Origin: Bacteroides_D sp963546395
GTDB taxonomy: Bacteria > Bacteroidota > Bacteroidia > Bacteroidales > CAJPTX01
DNA: 21,798 nt
NCBI GenBank assembly: GCA_963546395.1
Contig: CAUUMS010000023.1
Span: 1-21,798 of the forward strand
Direction of reading: 5' to 3'
The position numbers and the translations under genes were made by a program. A model generated the notes under the pieces. It made no database searches and was not told the DNA's origin. It saw nothing but the letters and a program-made list of their open reading frames with translations. This document shows positions 14,946 to 21,798 of this stretch, piece after piece. Numbering within the stretch: the stretch's first letter is position 1; every line of letters begins with the position of its first letter.

Positions 14946-16511
14946 ATGAGTGGTATTCAGGACAAGAAGATACGCGAGCTCGTTGAGAAACGCGTGGAAG
15001 CGCGTCTTGGTGGCGGGCAGAAGAGAATCGACTCCCAGCATGAGAAGGGGAAGTACACCGCCCGAGAGCGCATATACATGCTGCTGGACGAGGGGAGCTT
15101 TGAGGAGTTCGACATGTTCGTTACCCACCGCTGCACCGACTTTGATATGGACAAGTCGGCCATCGCGGGCGATGGGGTAGTCACCGGCCATGGTACCATC
15201 CACGGGCGTGTGGTTTACGTCTTCTCGCAGGATTTCACCATCTACGGCGGCTCGCTCTCGCTCACCTGTGCCGAGAAGATCTGTAAGGTCATGGATATGG
15301 CCCTGAAGAATGGGGCTCCCGTCATCGGCATTAACGACAGTGGTGGAGCTCGTATCCAGGAGGGCGTGAACAGCCTTGCTGGCTACTCCGAGATTTTCGA
15401 GCGTAACATCATGGCGAGCGGCGTGGTGCCCCAGATCAGTATGATTATGGGGCCCAGCGCTGGGGGGGCTGTTTACTCACCGGCGCTCACCGACTTCATC
15501 TTGATGAATAAGGGCACGGGCAACATGTTTGTCACTGGCCCCAAGGTGGTAAAGACCGTTACCGGCGAGGTCATCTCAGCTGAGGATCTAGGAGGTGCCA
15601 CCATGCATGCCACCAAGTCGGGCGTGGCCTCATTCATCTCCGACACCGAGGAAGAGGCTTTCGCCCTAGTGCGCGAGCTCATCAGCTACATACCATCCAA
15701 CAACCTTGAGGATGCGCCCCGGATCACCTGCTCCGACAGCGTGGATCGTCTAGAGGACAGCCTCAACAGCATCATCCCCGAGGAGCCCAACAAACCCTAC
15801 GATGTGATGGAGGTCATCCAGGCCATCGTGGATGATGGGCGATTCCTCGAGATACATGCCAACTTCGCCAAGAACATCGTTATCGGTCTGGCCCGTTTCG
15901 ATGGTATGTCTGTGGGGATCATTGCCAACCAGCCGAAATACATGGCTGGCGTGCTCGATATCAACGCCTCCCGCAAGGCGGCACGCTTTGTGCGATTCTG
16001 TGATGCATTCAACATCCCCCTTGTCACCCTTGTGGACGTGCCGGGATTCCTACCAGGCTCAGGCCAGGAGTACGGGGGTATCATCCTGCACGGGGCGAAG
16101 CTCCTGTTTGCCTATGGCGAGGCTACGGTGCCCAAGGTTACCGTCATCCTGCGTAAGGCTTACGGGGGTGCCTACATCGTGATGAGCTCCAAGGGTCTAC
16201 GCAGCGACATCAACTATGCGTGGCCTTCGGCAGAGATCGCCGTCATGGGCCCTGCGGGGGCTATCGAGGTGCTCTATGGCAAGGAGCTCAGCGCACTACC
16301 GGATGAAGCGGCCCGCAAGGCCTTCATCGACGAGAAGGAGCGGGAGTACAAGGAGAAGTTCGCCAACCCCTACGTGGCGGCACGTTACGGCTACGTCGAT
16401 GACGTGATAGAACCTCGCAACACCCGCTTCCGCGTGATACGTGCCTTGCAGATGTTGCAGTCCAAAAAGGATGCGATGCCGCCCAAGAAGCACAGCAATC
16501 TTCCACTTTAA
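14946..16511 (+). CDS. mmdA: Methylmalonyl-CoA decarboxylase, carboxyltransferase (alpha) subunit
   Basis: Carboxyltransferase subunit of the membrane-bound Na+-pumping methylmalonyl-CoA decarboxylase; it moves the carboxyl group from methylmalonyl-CoA to biotin on the carrier subunit, releasing propionyl-CoA. The 521 residues fit the acyl-CoA carboxylase beta-chain family. Visible signatures are YTARERIYMLLDEGSFEE, the oxyanion-hole motif GGARIQEG at 133-140, GPSAGGAVYSPALTDF, and in the C-terminal domain GFLPGSGQEYGG and RKAYGGAYIVMSS. Sequence alone does not separate it from propionyl-CoA carboxylase, but the three following genes (OadG-like, biotin carrier, OadB-like pump) do. The epimerase gene often found upstream in Bacteroides is absent here. 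Start ATG 14946 begins the usual family N-terminus. Confidence 0.94.
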   Translation: MSGIQDKKIRELVEKRVEARLGGGQKRIDSQHEKGKYTARERIYMLLDEGSFEEFDMFVTHRCTDFDMDKSAIAGDGVVTGHGTIHGRVVYVFSQDFTIYGGSLSLTCAEKICKVMDMALKNGAPVIGINDSGGARIQEGVNSLAGYSEIFERNIMASGVVPQISMIMGPSAGGAVYSPALTDFILMNKGTGNMFVTGPKVVKTVTGEVISAEDLGGATMHATKSGVASFISDTEEEAFALVRELISYIPSNNLEDAPRITCSDSVDRLEDSLNSIIPEEPNKPYDVMEVIQAIVDDGRFLEIHANFAKNIVIGLARFDGMSVGIIANQPKYMAGVLDINASRKAARFVRFCDAFNIPLVTLVDVPGFLPGSGQEYGGIILHGAKLLFAYGEATVPKVTVILRKAYGGAYIVMSSKGLRSDINYAWPSAEIAVMGPAGAIEVLYGKELSALPDEAARKAFIDEKEREYKEKFANPYVAARYGYVDDVIEPRNTRFRVIRALQMLQSKKDAMPPKKHSNLPL

Positions 16512-16522
16512 ACGGAGGGTGC

Positions 16523-16945
16523 ATGAAAGAGCTAACGTTTCTGTGGTCGCAGCACCAGTTTGCTGACGATCGCATCGATACGGCAACCATCCACACTGAG
16601 GTTGCCCACGATAGGCAATCGCAGATGCAGGAGCACGACCCAGCAGGGTTCGGTGTCACCCTGATCTCTATGAGTGTGGTGATGCTCGCGCTCGCGGTGC
16701 TCAACTTGGTGTTCCGGGCATTGGGTAAGGCGATGATGCGCCGTCAGTCGCGTGGCGGCGATGAGCTTAAGAAGGGAAAACACTCGCAGCAGGCCCTGGC
16801 GGCTGCCATTGCGCTTGCGCTCCATGAGCATGCGCAGCTCTCACGCGATGAGGAGATCGTCAATATCACCATTGAGCAGATATCCCGACGCTACTCCCCA
16901 TGGAACAATCGCATCTACGGTGTGATGAATCGTCCGCAACGCTAG
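16523..16945 (+). CDS. OadG-like small membrane subunit of the Na+-pumping decarboxylase
   Basis: Small subunit that in oxaloacetate and methylmalonyl-CoA decarboxylases anchors and assembles the complex. The 140-residue protein has one transmembrane helix at about 43-65 (FGVTLISMSVVMLALAVLNL) followed by a basic cytoplasmic part. The C-terminal segment ITIEQISRRYSPWNNRIYGV matches the conserved tail found in Bacteroidetes members. The N-terminal 40 residues before the helix are polar and unusually long for OadG. An internal ATG at 16625 would give a conventional short form, but the GGAGGGT at 16514-16520 sits just ahead of ATG 16523 and supports the longer one. It lies 11 bases after mmdA. 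Confidence 0.85.
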   Translation: MKELTFLWSQHQFADDRIDTATIHTEVAHDRQSQMQEHDPAGFGVTLISMSVVMLALAVLNLVFRALGKAMMRRQSRGGDELKKGKHSQQALAAAIALALHEHAQLSRDEEIVNITIEQISRRYSPWNNRIYGVMNRPQR

Positions 16946-16968
16946 GGAGCCCATTGGACTAACGATTT

Positions 16969-16975
16969 AAGGAGA
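16969..16975 (+). promoter_or_regulatory. Shine-Dalgarno site supporting the GTG start of the biotin carrier gene
   Basis: AAGGAGA eight bases before GTG 16984. It decides the non-ATG start, since no ATG lies nearby in frame and the following residues MKKYKYEIGG are the family's usual N-terminus. Confidence 0.7.
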
Positions 16976-16983
16976 GAACGACC

Positions 16984-17451
16984 GTGAAAAAGTACAAGTA
17001 CGAGATCGGTGGCGTAGTATATGAGGTTACCGTCAAGTCTGTAGACGACGATAGGGCTGAGGTCGAAGTCAATGGCGAGAGCTACAGCGTGAACATCAAT
17101 CACGACGAGAAGCCTGCCAGTCGCCCTGTCATACAGCGTCCTGCTGTGCCGCCCGTGGCTCCCATTGCGCCGGCGGCTGCTCCTGCCGGTGGGGCTACCA
17201 GTGCGCCTCGGCGGAGTGCCCCCGCGGGTGGGGGTGCTGGGGCCATCATGTCTCCGCTCCCTGGGGTTGTCACGCACGTCATGGTGAAGGAGGGCGATGC
17301 CGTCAAGAGCGGACAGACGCTCATGGTGCTCGAGGCCATGAAGATGGAGAACAACATCGAGGCCAATCGTGACGGGAAGGTCACCAGCATCGCTGTGCGC
17401 GATGGTGACTCCGTCATGGAGGGCGACACCCTGATAACCATAGGAGACTAG
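16984..17451 (+). CDS. mmdC: Biotin carboxyl carrier subunit of methylmalonyl-CoA decarboxylase
   Basis: Carries the biotin that shuttles CO2 from MmdA to the membrane pump MmdB. The 155-residue protein has an N-terminal beta-rich part (1-40), a flexible Pro/Ala/Gly linker (about 45-92) that acts as a swinging tether, and a C-terminal biotinyl domain. The biotin-accepting lysine is K120 in EAMKMEN. The segment IMSPLPGVVTHVMVKEGDAV is the normal start of the biotinyl domain. The GTG start has a good Shine-Dalgarno sequence. It is followed after three bases by mmdB, consistent with translational coupling. The name mmdC follows the Propionigenium/Veillonella scheme for the biotin subunit. Confidence 0.94.
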   Translation: MKKYKYEIGGVVYEVTVKSVDDDRAEVEVNGESYSVNINHDEKPASRPVIQRPAVPPVAPIAPAAAPAGGATSAPRRSAPAGGGAGAIMSPLPGVVTHVMVKEGDAVKSGQTLMVLEAMKMENNIEANRDGKVTSIAVRDGDSVMEGDTLITIGD

Positions 17452-17454
17452 GCC

Positions 17455-18684
17455 ATGTGGGGTACTATCCTTGAAGCCCAGGGATTCGTCGGATTCCTCT
17501 CCGACCACCTGGGGGCATTCTGGAACATCACTGGGCTAGCCAACATGGCGTGGCAGAATGCGGTCATGATCGCCATCGGCTGCTTCTTCCTCTACCTTGG
17601 CATCTCCAAAGAGTTTGAGCCACTGCTACTCGTTCCCATCGGGTTCGGGATCATCCTCGGCAACATCCCATTTGCCGAGGGCTATCAGATTGGCATCTAC
17701 GAGCAGGGATCCGTCCTTAGTTTCCTCTACTATGGGGTTATCAAAGGCTTCTATCCTCCACTCATATTCCTGGGGATTGGAGCCATGACGGACTTTTCCA
17801 ACCTCATCTCCAATCCCAAGCTCATTCTCATTGGGGCTGCGGCTCAGTTCGGCATCTTCGGGGCCTATATGGTGGCCATTGCCACGGGCATGTTCACATT
17901 CTCCGAGGCTGGGGCTATTGGTATCATTGGGGGGGCTGACGGCCCTACGGCCATCTTCCTCTCATCCAAGTTGGCCCCCGAGCTCATGGGTGCCATTGCC
18001 ATCTCCGCCTACTCTTACATGGCGCTCGTGCCGGTTATCCAGCCGCCCATTATGCGCCTGCTCACCACCAAGAAGGAGCGTACGATACGCATGAAGCCTC
18101 CTCGTCAGGTCAGCAAGTTGGAGAAAGTGCTGTTCCCCATCATCGGTGTGCTGCTCACCTTGCTGCTTGTCCCCTCGGGCTTGCCGCTCCTCGGGTTGCT
18201 GTTCTTTGGCAACCTGCTCAAGGAGAGTGGAGTCACCAAGCGACTCGCCGATACGGCCAAGGGGCCGCTCATCGACATCGTCACCATACTCCTCGGACTC
18301 ACCGTGGGGGCCTCCACGCAGGCTGTACGCTGGATGGCCGATCCAACCACCGGGGAGATGATCAACAAGGGGTTCCTTTCCAGCCGCTCGGTGCTCATCT
18401 TCGTCATCGGGGCCTTCTCATTCGTGATAGCCACTGCTACGGGCGTGCTCTTTGTGAAGTTCATGAACCTCTTCCTCAAGAAGGAGAACAAGATCAATCC
18501 CCTCATTGGCAATGCGGGGGTATCGGCCGTGCCCGACAGCGCGCGCATCTCGCAGACGGTGGGACTCGAGTACGATAAGACCAACCATCTGCTCATGCAT
18601 GCCATGGGGCCCAACGTGGCCGGTGTCATCGGTAGTGCCGTGGCCGCAGGGGTGCTCCTGAGCTTCCTGTCGACCGCCATGTAG
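17455..18684 (+). CDS. mmdB: Sodium-pumping decarboxylase beta subunit (OadB/MmdB family)
   Basis: Inner-membrane subunit that decarboxylates carboxybiotin and exports Na+, building a sodium gradient from the fermentation step. The 409 residues contain the family's membrane core with the two conserved ion-site segments: GIGAMTDFSNLISNPKLILIGAAAQ, whose aspartate corresponds to the essential Asp of OadB, and GGADGPTAIF. The central YSYMALVPVIQPPIMRLLTTKKER and the C-terminal GPNVAGVIGSAVAAG are also characteristic. An N-terminal stretch of about 40 residues precedes the first conserved helix. It is the last gene of the operon; a small hairpin (CCCACC 18694-18699, GGTGGG 18706-18711) starts ten bases after the stop, and a larger terminator-like stem lies at 18756-18799. 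Confidence 0.95.
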   Translation: MWGTILEAQGFVGFLSDHLGAFWNITGLANMAWQNAVMIAIGCFFLYLGISKEFEPLLLVPIGFGIILGNIPFAEGYQIGIYEQGSVLSFLYYGVIKGFYPPLIFLGIGAMTDFSNLISNPKLILIGAAAQFGIFGAYMVAIATGMFTFSEAGAIGIIGGADGPTAIFLSSKLAPELMGAIAISAYSYMALVPVIQPPIMRLLTTKKERTIRMKPPRQVSKLEKVLFPIIGVLLTLLLVPSGLPLLGLLFFGNLLKESGVTKRLADTAKGPLIDIVTILLGLTVGASTQAVRWMADPTTGEMINKGFLSSRSVLIFVIGAFSFVIATATGVLFVKFMNLFLKKENKINPLIGNAGVSAVPDSARISQTVGLEYDKTNHLLMHAMGPNVAGVIGSAVAAGVLLSFLSTAM

Positions 18685-18755
18685 TGTGGTGCACCCACCT
18701 TGCGGGGTGGGCATGAGCGTGGCGTGCAATCGCCGCGGTCAAGTTGATGCGTCTT

Positions 18756-18806
18756 AGAGGGCTCAGCCCGCGGGGTATTCACCCTAGGCTGAGCCCTCTG
18801 CTTTAG
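18756..18806 (+). terminator. Probable terminator of the mmd operon
   Basis: 13-base perfect arms AGAGGGCTCAGCC (18756-18768) and GGCTGAGCCCTCT (18787-18799), with a smaller GGGT/ACCC hairpin inside the 18-base loop. The tail GCTTTAGG has only three T residues, so termination efficiency is uncertain. Confidence 0.55.
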
Positions 18807-18817
18807 GGGTTCTGTGG

Positions 18818-18852
18818 TGGCACCTGCCCATGCGGCAGGTGTCGTGGTGCCA
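18818..18852 (+). promoter_or_regulatory. Competing hairpins in the mgl leader
   Basis: CACCTGCC at 18821-18828 pairs with GGCAGGTG at 18834-18841. The overlapping TGGCAC at 18818-18823 can instead pair with GTGCCA at 18847-18852, so the two foldings share bases 18821-18823 and could be alternatives. They lie 40-75 bases before the mgl start. No known riboswitch class is recognised. Confidence 0.35.
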
Positions 18853-18881
18853 GAGTGTGTCATTTCGTAATCGTTGTACAT

Positions 18882-18888
18882 AAGGAGG
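18882..18888 (+). promoter_or_regulatory. Strong Shine-Dalgarno site fixing the mgl start
   Basis: AAGGAGG six bases before ATG 18895. The frame is open further upstream to a TTG at 18874, but that start would place the Shine-Dalgarno sequence inside the coding region; ATG 18889 is directly adjacent to it. The site therefore selects 18895. Confidence 0.8.
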
Positions 18889-18894
18889 ATGACC

Positions 18895-20106
18895 ATGTCC
18901 AGTTGCAAGAAGCAGGGCGAGCAATGCCAGCAAGGCTTTGCGACGCGGGCGATCCATGCCGGCCACATGCCCAATCAGTTCGGGGCCTTGGCCACGCCCA
19001 TTTATCAGACTTCCACCTTCGCCTTCGAGAGTGCCGAGCAGGGCGGGCGGCGTTTCGCCCTCGAGGAGGGCGGATACATCTACACCCGCCTAGGGAACCC
19101 CAACACTACCGAGGTGGAGACCAAGGTGGCCAACCTGGAGGGGGCTGAGGCCTGCGTGGCCACTGCCTCAGGCATTGGGGCCGTCACCTCGGCCATCTGG
19201 GTTAGCGTCAGCGCAGGCGATCACATCGTGGCGGCAAAGACGCTCTACGGCTGCACCTTCGCCTTCCTCAATCATGGCATATCACGCTTCGGCGTGGAGG
19301 TGACCTTTGTGGATACCCGCAATCCGCAGGCCGTCCAGGAGGCCATGCGCCCCAACACCAAGGTGGTATACCTCGAAACCCCGGCCAATCCCAACATGTA
19401 CTTGGCCGACATCGAGACCATTGCTAAGCTGGTGCATGCGCGCAATCCGCAGTGCCTAGTCTACGTCGACAACACCTACTGCACCCCCTTCTTGCAGCGT
19501 CCCCTGGCCCTTGGTGCCGACGTGGTGATACACTCAGCCACCAAATACCTTAATGGCCACGGCGATGTCATTGCGGGCTTCGTAGTCGGCAGCCAGGCCT
19601 TCATCGACCAGGTGCGCCTCGTTGGCGTGAAAGACCTCACAGGAGCCTGCCTGGGCCCCTTCGAGGCCTACCTCATAGGTCGTGGCATGAAGACGCTCGC
19701 CATCCGCATGCGGCAGCATTGCGAGAGCGCGCAGCGTGTGGCCGAATTTCTAGAGGGGCACCCCGCGGTGACCAGCGTGCAGTACCCCGGCCTTAAGAGT
19801 TTCCCGCAGTACGAGCTAGCCCAGCGGCAGATGTCGATGCCCGGGGCTATGATTGCCTTCGAGGTGCGTGGCGGCATTGAGGCTGGCAAGAAGCTCATGA
19901 ACTCGGTGAAGCTTGCCACCCTGGCCGTCAGCCTGGGTGATGCTGAGACGCTCATTCAGCACCCTGCCAGCATGACCCACTCGCCTTACACCCCCGAGGA
20001 ACGGGCGGCTAGCGACATCACCGAGGGGCTCGTGCGACTTTCGGTGGGCTTGGAGGATGCCGACGACATCATTGCCGATCTGCGGCAGGCCCTCGACACC
20101 CTGTAA
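18895..20106 (+). CDS. mgl: Methionine gamma-lyase
   Basis: PLP enzyme splitting L-methionine into methanethiol, ammonia and 2-oxobutyrate; in Porphyromonas it is a main source of volatile sulphur compounds. The protein is 403 residues, the usual length, and belongs to the Cys/Met metabolism PLP family. The PLP lysine is K217 in HSATKYLNGHGDVIAG. LYGCTFAFL at 117-125 has the cysteine (C120) found in methionine gamma-lyases such as that of Pseudomonas putida, where cystathionine enzymes usually have Gly or another residue; this is the main reason for preferring Mgl. Y118 is the cofactor-phosphate tyrosine region. SLGDAETLIQHPASMTHSPY is typical. The first twelve residues hold two cysteines (SSCKKQGEQCQQ), an unusual tail. 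It follows a stem-rich leader and precedes the EamA transporter by 27 bases. Confidence 0.93.
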   Translation: MSSCKKQGEQCQQGFATRAIHAGHMPNQFGALATPIYQTSTFAFESAEQGGRRFALEEGGYIYTRLGNPNTTEVETKVANLEGAEACVATASGIGAVTSAIWVSVSAGDHIVAAKTLYGCTFAFLNHGISRFGVEVTFVDTRNPQAVQEAMRPNTKVVYLETPANPNMYLADIETIAKLVHARNPQCLVYVDNTYCTPFLQRPLALGADVVIHSATKYLNGHGDVIAGFVVGSQAFIDQVRLVGVKDLTGACLGPFEAYLIGRGMKTLAIRMRQHCESAQRVAEFLEGHPAVTSVQYPGLKSFPQYELAQRQMSMPGAMIAFEVRGGIEAGKKLMNSVKLATLAVSLGDAETLIQHPASMTHSPYTPEERAASDITEGLVRLSVGLEDADDIIADLRQALDTL

Positions 20107-20133
20107 ACGTCATCACTGACCACACAAACTTTT

Positions 20134-21093
20134 ATGCAGCTCACAAGTAAAACGAAGCTTTTAGCCCGGCTCGCCCTCCTGCTGGTGGCCATCATATGGG
20201 GGAGTACGCTCGTGGTGGCCAAATTCACCACGGGTACCATCGAGCCCAATCTGCTCATCGCCCTGCGTTTTCTTATCGCCTTCGTGGTGTTGGGGGCCAT
20301 CTACGGCATCGTCTCCCCAAGCCGATTGAAGGTCATCGATAAGGGCTACATCCTGAGCGGCCTCATCATCGGCTTCTGCCTCTTCCTGGCGCACTCCGCG
20401 CAGACGATAGGCGTTACCGATGCGGGTGGCGACCCTGGGCGTAGCGGATTCCTCTCGGCCGCCTACTGCGTCATCGTCCCATTCCTATCGTGGGCCGTGA
20501 ACCGCGTGCGTCCCGACATCTACAACCTCTCGGCCGCCGTCCTCTGCATTGCAGGCATCGGCTTCGTCTCTTTTGGCGAGGTGCAAGAGGGGGCTCACAT
20601 TGCTGAGGGATTTGCCGGATTCTCTATGCCCGATGCACTCGCGCTGCTTAGCGGGATATTCTTCGCCGCGCACATCGTCACCATCGAGAAGTTCAGCCGA
20701 GGCAAAGACCCCATCCTCATCACCATCCTGCAATTCCTCTTTGCGGGGATATTCTCCACCATCACCACCTTCGTCAAAGAGCCTAGTGCTTTGGTGCAGG
20801 CCGACTGGGGCACCGTATGGCCAGCAGTGCTCTACCTGGCCACCATCTGCACCGCCCTGGCGTTGCTGTTGCAGAATGTGGGGCAGCGGTACACCGATCC
20901 CAATAGTGCCGCCATCATCCTGGGCACCGAGTCGCTCTTCTGCATCCTCTTCGGGGTGGTGTATGCGGGTGAGCAGATCACGCCGATCCTGAGCGTAGGC
21001 TTTGTGCTCATCTTCGCCGCCATCATTGTCTCGGAGACCAAGCTCCGATTCCTGCGGCGTGGAGCCTCATCCGCTAAGGTCGGCGAGAGCTAG
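20134..21093 (+). CDS. EamA/DMT-superfamily transporter
   Basis: Inner-membrane drug/metabolite transporter of 319 residues. Ten hydrophobic segments can be counted, in two repeated EamA halves. The first half begins LLLVAIIWGSTLVVAKF and continues NLLIALRFLIAFVVLGAIYG; the second starts near residue 165 (ALALLSGIFFAAHIVTIEKFS) and ends in the family motif YTDPNSAAIILGTESLFCILFGVVYAGE. Substrates of the family include amino acids and metabolites and cannot be predicted here. The start lies 27 bases after the mgl stop with no promoter between, so it is probably co-transcribed with mgl. An export or uptake role linked to methionine breakdown is possible but is inference from position only. Confidence 0.9.
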   Translation: MQLTSKTKLLARLALLLVAIIWGSTLVVAKFTTGTIEPNLLIALRFLIAFVVLGAIYGIVSPSRLKVIDKGYILSGLIIGFCLFLAHSAQTIGVTDAGGDPGRSGFLSAAYCVIVPFLSWAVNRVRPDIYNLSAAVLCIAGIGFVSFGEVQEGAHIAEGFAGFSMPDALALLSGIFFAAHIVTIEKFSRGKDPILITILQFLFAGIFSTITTFVKEPSALVQADWGTVWPAVLYLATICTALALLLQNVGQRYTDPNSAAIILGTESLFCILFGVVYAGEQITPILSVGFVLIFAAIIVSETKLRFLRRGASSAKVGES

Positions 21094-21122
21094 ACGTATC
21101 GTTTGCGGGTGGTAATGCCTGG

Positions 21123-21172
21123 GAGCGGGCTGCTGCGAGGAGGTGACTCCTGCGGTGGTCCGCTCTTCTATT
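21123..21172 (+). terminator. Terminator between the EamA gene and hsdS
   Basis: A long stem in + strand RNA: GAGCGG at 21123-21128 with CCGCTC at 21160-21165, continuing through mixed Watson-Crick and G-U pairs to AGGAG at 21138-21142 with CTCCT at 21147-21151, closed by a GTGA (GNRA-type) tetraloop. A T-rich tail, TTCTATTTAT, follows. Because G-U pairs matter, it should work best for + strand transcripts. Confidence 0.6.
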
Positions 21173-21798
21173 TATGGGTGGAATTGGCCCCCGGAAAGCT
21201 CAGCAGCCGCTCCCTGTAGTGCTCATACTGTTTACGCCGGGCAGCCAGCTCCGCCGGCAGCCCATCCATCAGACTATGGCTCAGCGCATGCAGACGATCC
21301 AGCACATCCGCAATCTCCGCCTGCCGTGCCAGCGGGGGGATGGGCACAGGGTACGCCGCCAAACGCCAATTGTAGAGCCGGGCGATGATACCGCTATCAT
21401 CCACTGTCCATCGTGCCACCTGGTAGTAGTGATACAGGAAGCGGTTGAGCACCTGCGACTCGTCATGGCTGATCCAGACGATGTTGCTATCCTGGAAGTA
21501 GGCCGGGGCCCCATCATGAATCACTGCGCGCCCAATCGTGCCCGCCACGGAGAGTAGCACCTCCCCTTTGCGCGGGGGTGGAGACTTTTGCGCAAGCTCT
21601 TCGTAGAGCTTCTGGCCAATGTACGCATCGGCCTCCCGGCCGAAGGTGCCAATCTTATAGAAGGGCACATCGCCGGCAGATGCGGTCTCGCGCTTCAGCA
21701 CCCGCTTACACATGCAAATGCTACCAATCTCCCCCAGCGTCTTCCACTCCACCTCATCCTCACCAAACGTCAGCAGCCGATCCCTGTAATACGCATAC
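21168..21798 (-). CDS. hsdS: Type I restriction-modification specificity subunit (HsdS), 5' part outside window
   Basis: Specificity subunit that selects the DNA target for a type I restriction-modification enzyme. On the - strand the frame is open from the right edge and ends with TAG at 21170-21168. The GTG at 21752 is not the real start, since coding continues upstream as YAYYRDRLLTFGEDEVEWKT. What is visible is the end of the central conserved helix, one complete target recognition domain (from EWKTLGEIGSICMC, with FYKIGTFG, GEVLLSVAGTIGRAVI, IVWISHD) and the distal conserved coiled coil (IPPLARQAEIADVLDRL to RRKQYEHYRERLLSF). The missing first half should lie beyond 21798. The final RKQYEHYRERLLSF repeats the central YAYYRDRLLTF segment, the usual two-fold repeat of HsdS. 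The hsdM and hsdR genes are not in view. Confidence 0.92.
   Translation of the reverse strand, partial: YAYYRDRLLTFGEDEVEWKTLGEIGSICMCKRVLKRETASAGDVPFYKIGTFGREADAYIGQKLYEELAQKSPPPRKGEVLLSVAGTIGRAVIHDGAPAYFQDSNIVWISHDESQVLNRFLYHYYQVARWTVDDSGIIARLYNWRLAAYPVPIPPLARQAEIADVLDRLHALSHSLMDGLPAELAARRKQYEHYRERLLSFPGANSTHK
21201..21228. repeat. Distal copy of the hsdS internal direct repeat
   Basis: On the + strand this segment matches 21771-21798 at 24 of 28 bases (both begin CAGCAGCCG). The two copies encode the repeated Tyr-x-x-Tyr-Arg-x-Arg-Leu-Leu helix ends of HsdS and are spaced 570 bases apart, the length of one recognition domain. Confidence 0.7.
21771..21798. repeat. Central copy of the hsdS internal direct repeat
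   Basis: Partner of 21201-21228, same orientation, reaching the window edge; it may continue beyond it. Confidence 0.65.

Noticed and set aside
14663..14947. 94-codon - strand frame in the mmdA upstream region
   Set aside because: Arg/Pro/Thr-rich without motifs, and it covers the inverted repeat and probable promoter of the mmd operon.
18874..18894. TTG at 18874 as the start of mgl
   Set aside because: It would place the AAGGAGG ribosome site within the coding region; ATG 18895 has that site six bases upstream.
1..21798. CRISPR arrays, insertion sequences or prophage genes
   Set aside because: No regularly spaced repeats, transposase or phage-like proteins were seen on either strand.

Overview
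The window looks like chromosome of an anaerobic, asaccharolytic-type member of the Bacteroidales, most like the Porphyromonadaceae, but with a high G+C content by eye. Several signs point that way: Bacteroidetes-style -7 boxes (TAnnTTTG) in front of genes, a TGS-uridine kinase fusion, a short GT5 'glycogen synthase' followed by a DUF4270 lipoprotein, a SPOR-like envelope protein, a sodium-pumping methylmalonyl-CoA decarboxylase operon and a methionine gamma-lyase. Species cannot be named from sequence reading alone. Almost every gene is on the + strand; only a partial type I restriction specificity gene at the right edge is on the - strand.

Layout. 1-1515: chemoreceptor missing its N-terminus, closed by a good hairpin terminator. 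1614-3221: YfcC/DcuC-type carboxylate or amino-acid transporter. 3338-3988: glyoxalase-II-like metallo-beta-lactamase-fold hydrolase with a clear promoter. 4091-5764: TGS-uridine kinase. 5765-6078: long untranslated leader. 6079-8979: two-gene envelope unit, a secreted SPOR-like protein and an outer-membrane beta-barrel with thrombospondin-3 and EF-hand calcium motifs. 9105-13005: tight set of degenerate GT5 protein, DUF4270 lipoprotein and glmS. 13080-13152: tRNA-Lys(CTT) with its own promoter and a perfect-palindrome terminator. 13437-14666: hflX. 14946-18684: mmdA, oadG-like, biotin carrier and mmdB. 18895-20106: mgl. 20134-21093: EamA transporter. 21168 to right edge: hsdS fragment.

How the genes work together. 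The mmd operon couples decarboxylation of methylmalonyl-CoA, the last energy-conserving step from succinate to propionate, to Na+ export. Mgl degrades methionine to methanethiol, ammonia and 2-oxobutyrate. With the YfcC-type carrier this fits an amino-acid-fermenting lifestyle. GlmS feeds peptidoglycan and LPS sugar synthesis and is apparently co-transcribed with two proteins of unknown role.

The most interesting points are the two-gene Ca2+-motif/SPOR envelope unit, a change in strand composition of coding DNA inside hflX without a change in gene direction, a probable non-catalytic GT5 protein tied to glmS, and inverted-repeat structures around the mmd and mgl leaders. No CRISPR array, insertion sequence, prophage or defence island is visible; the only defence-related gene is the hsdS fragment.
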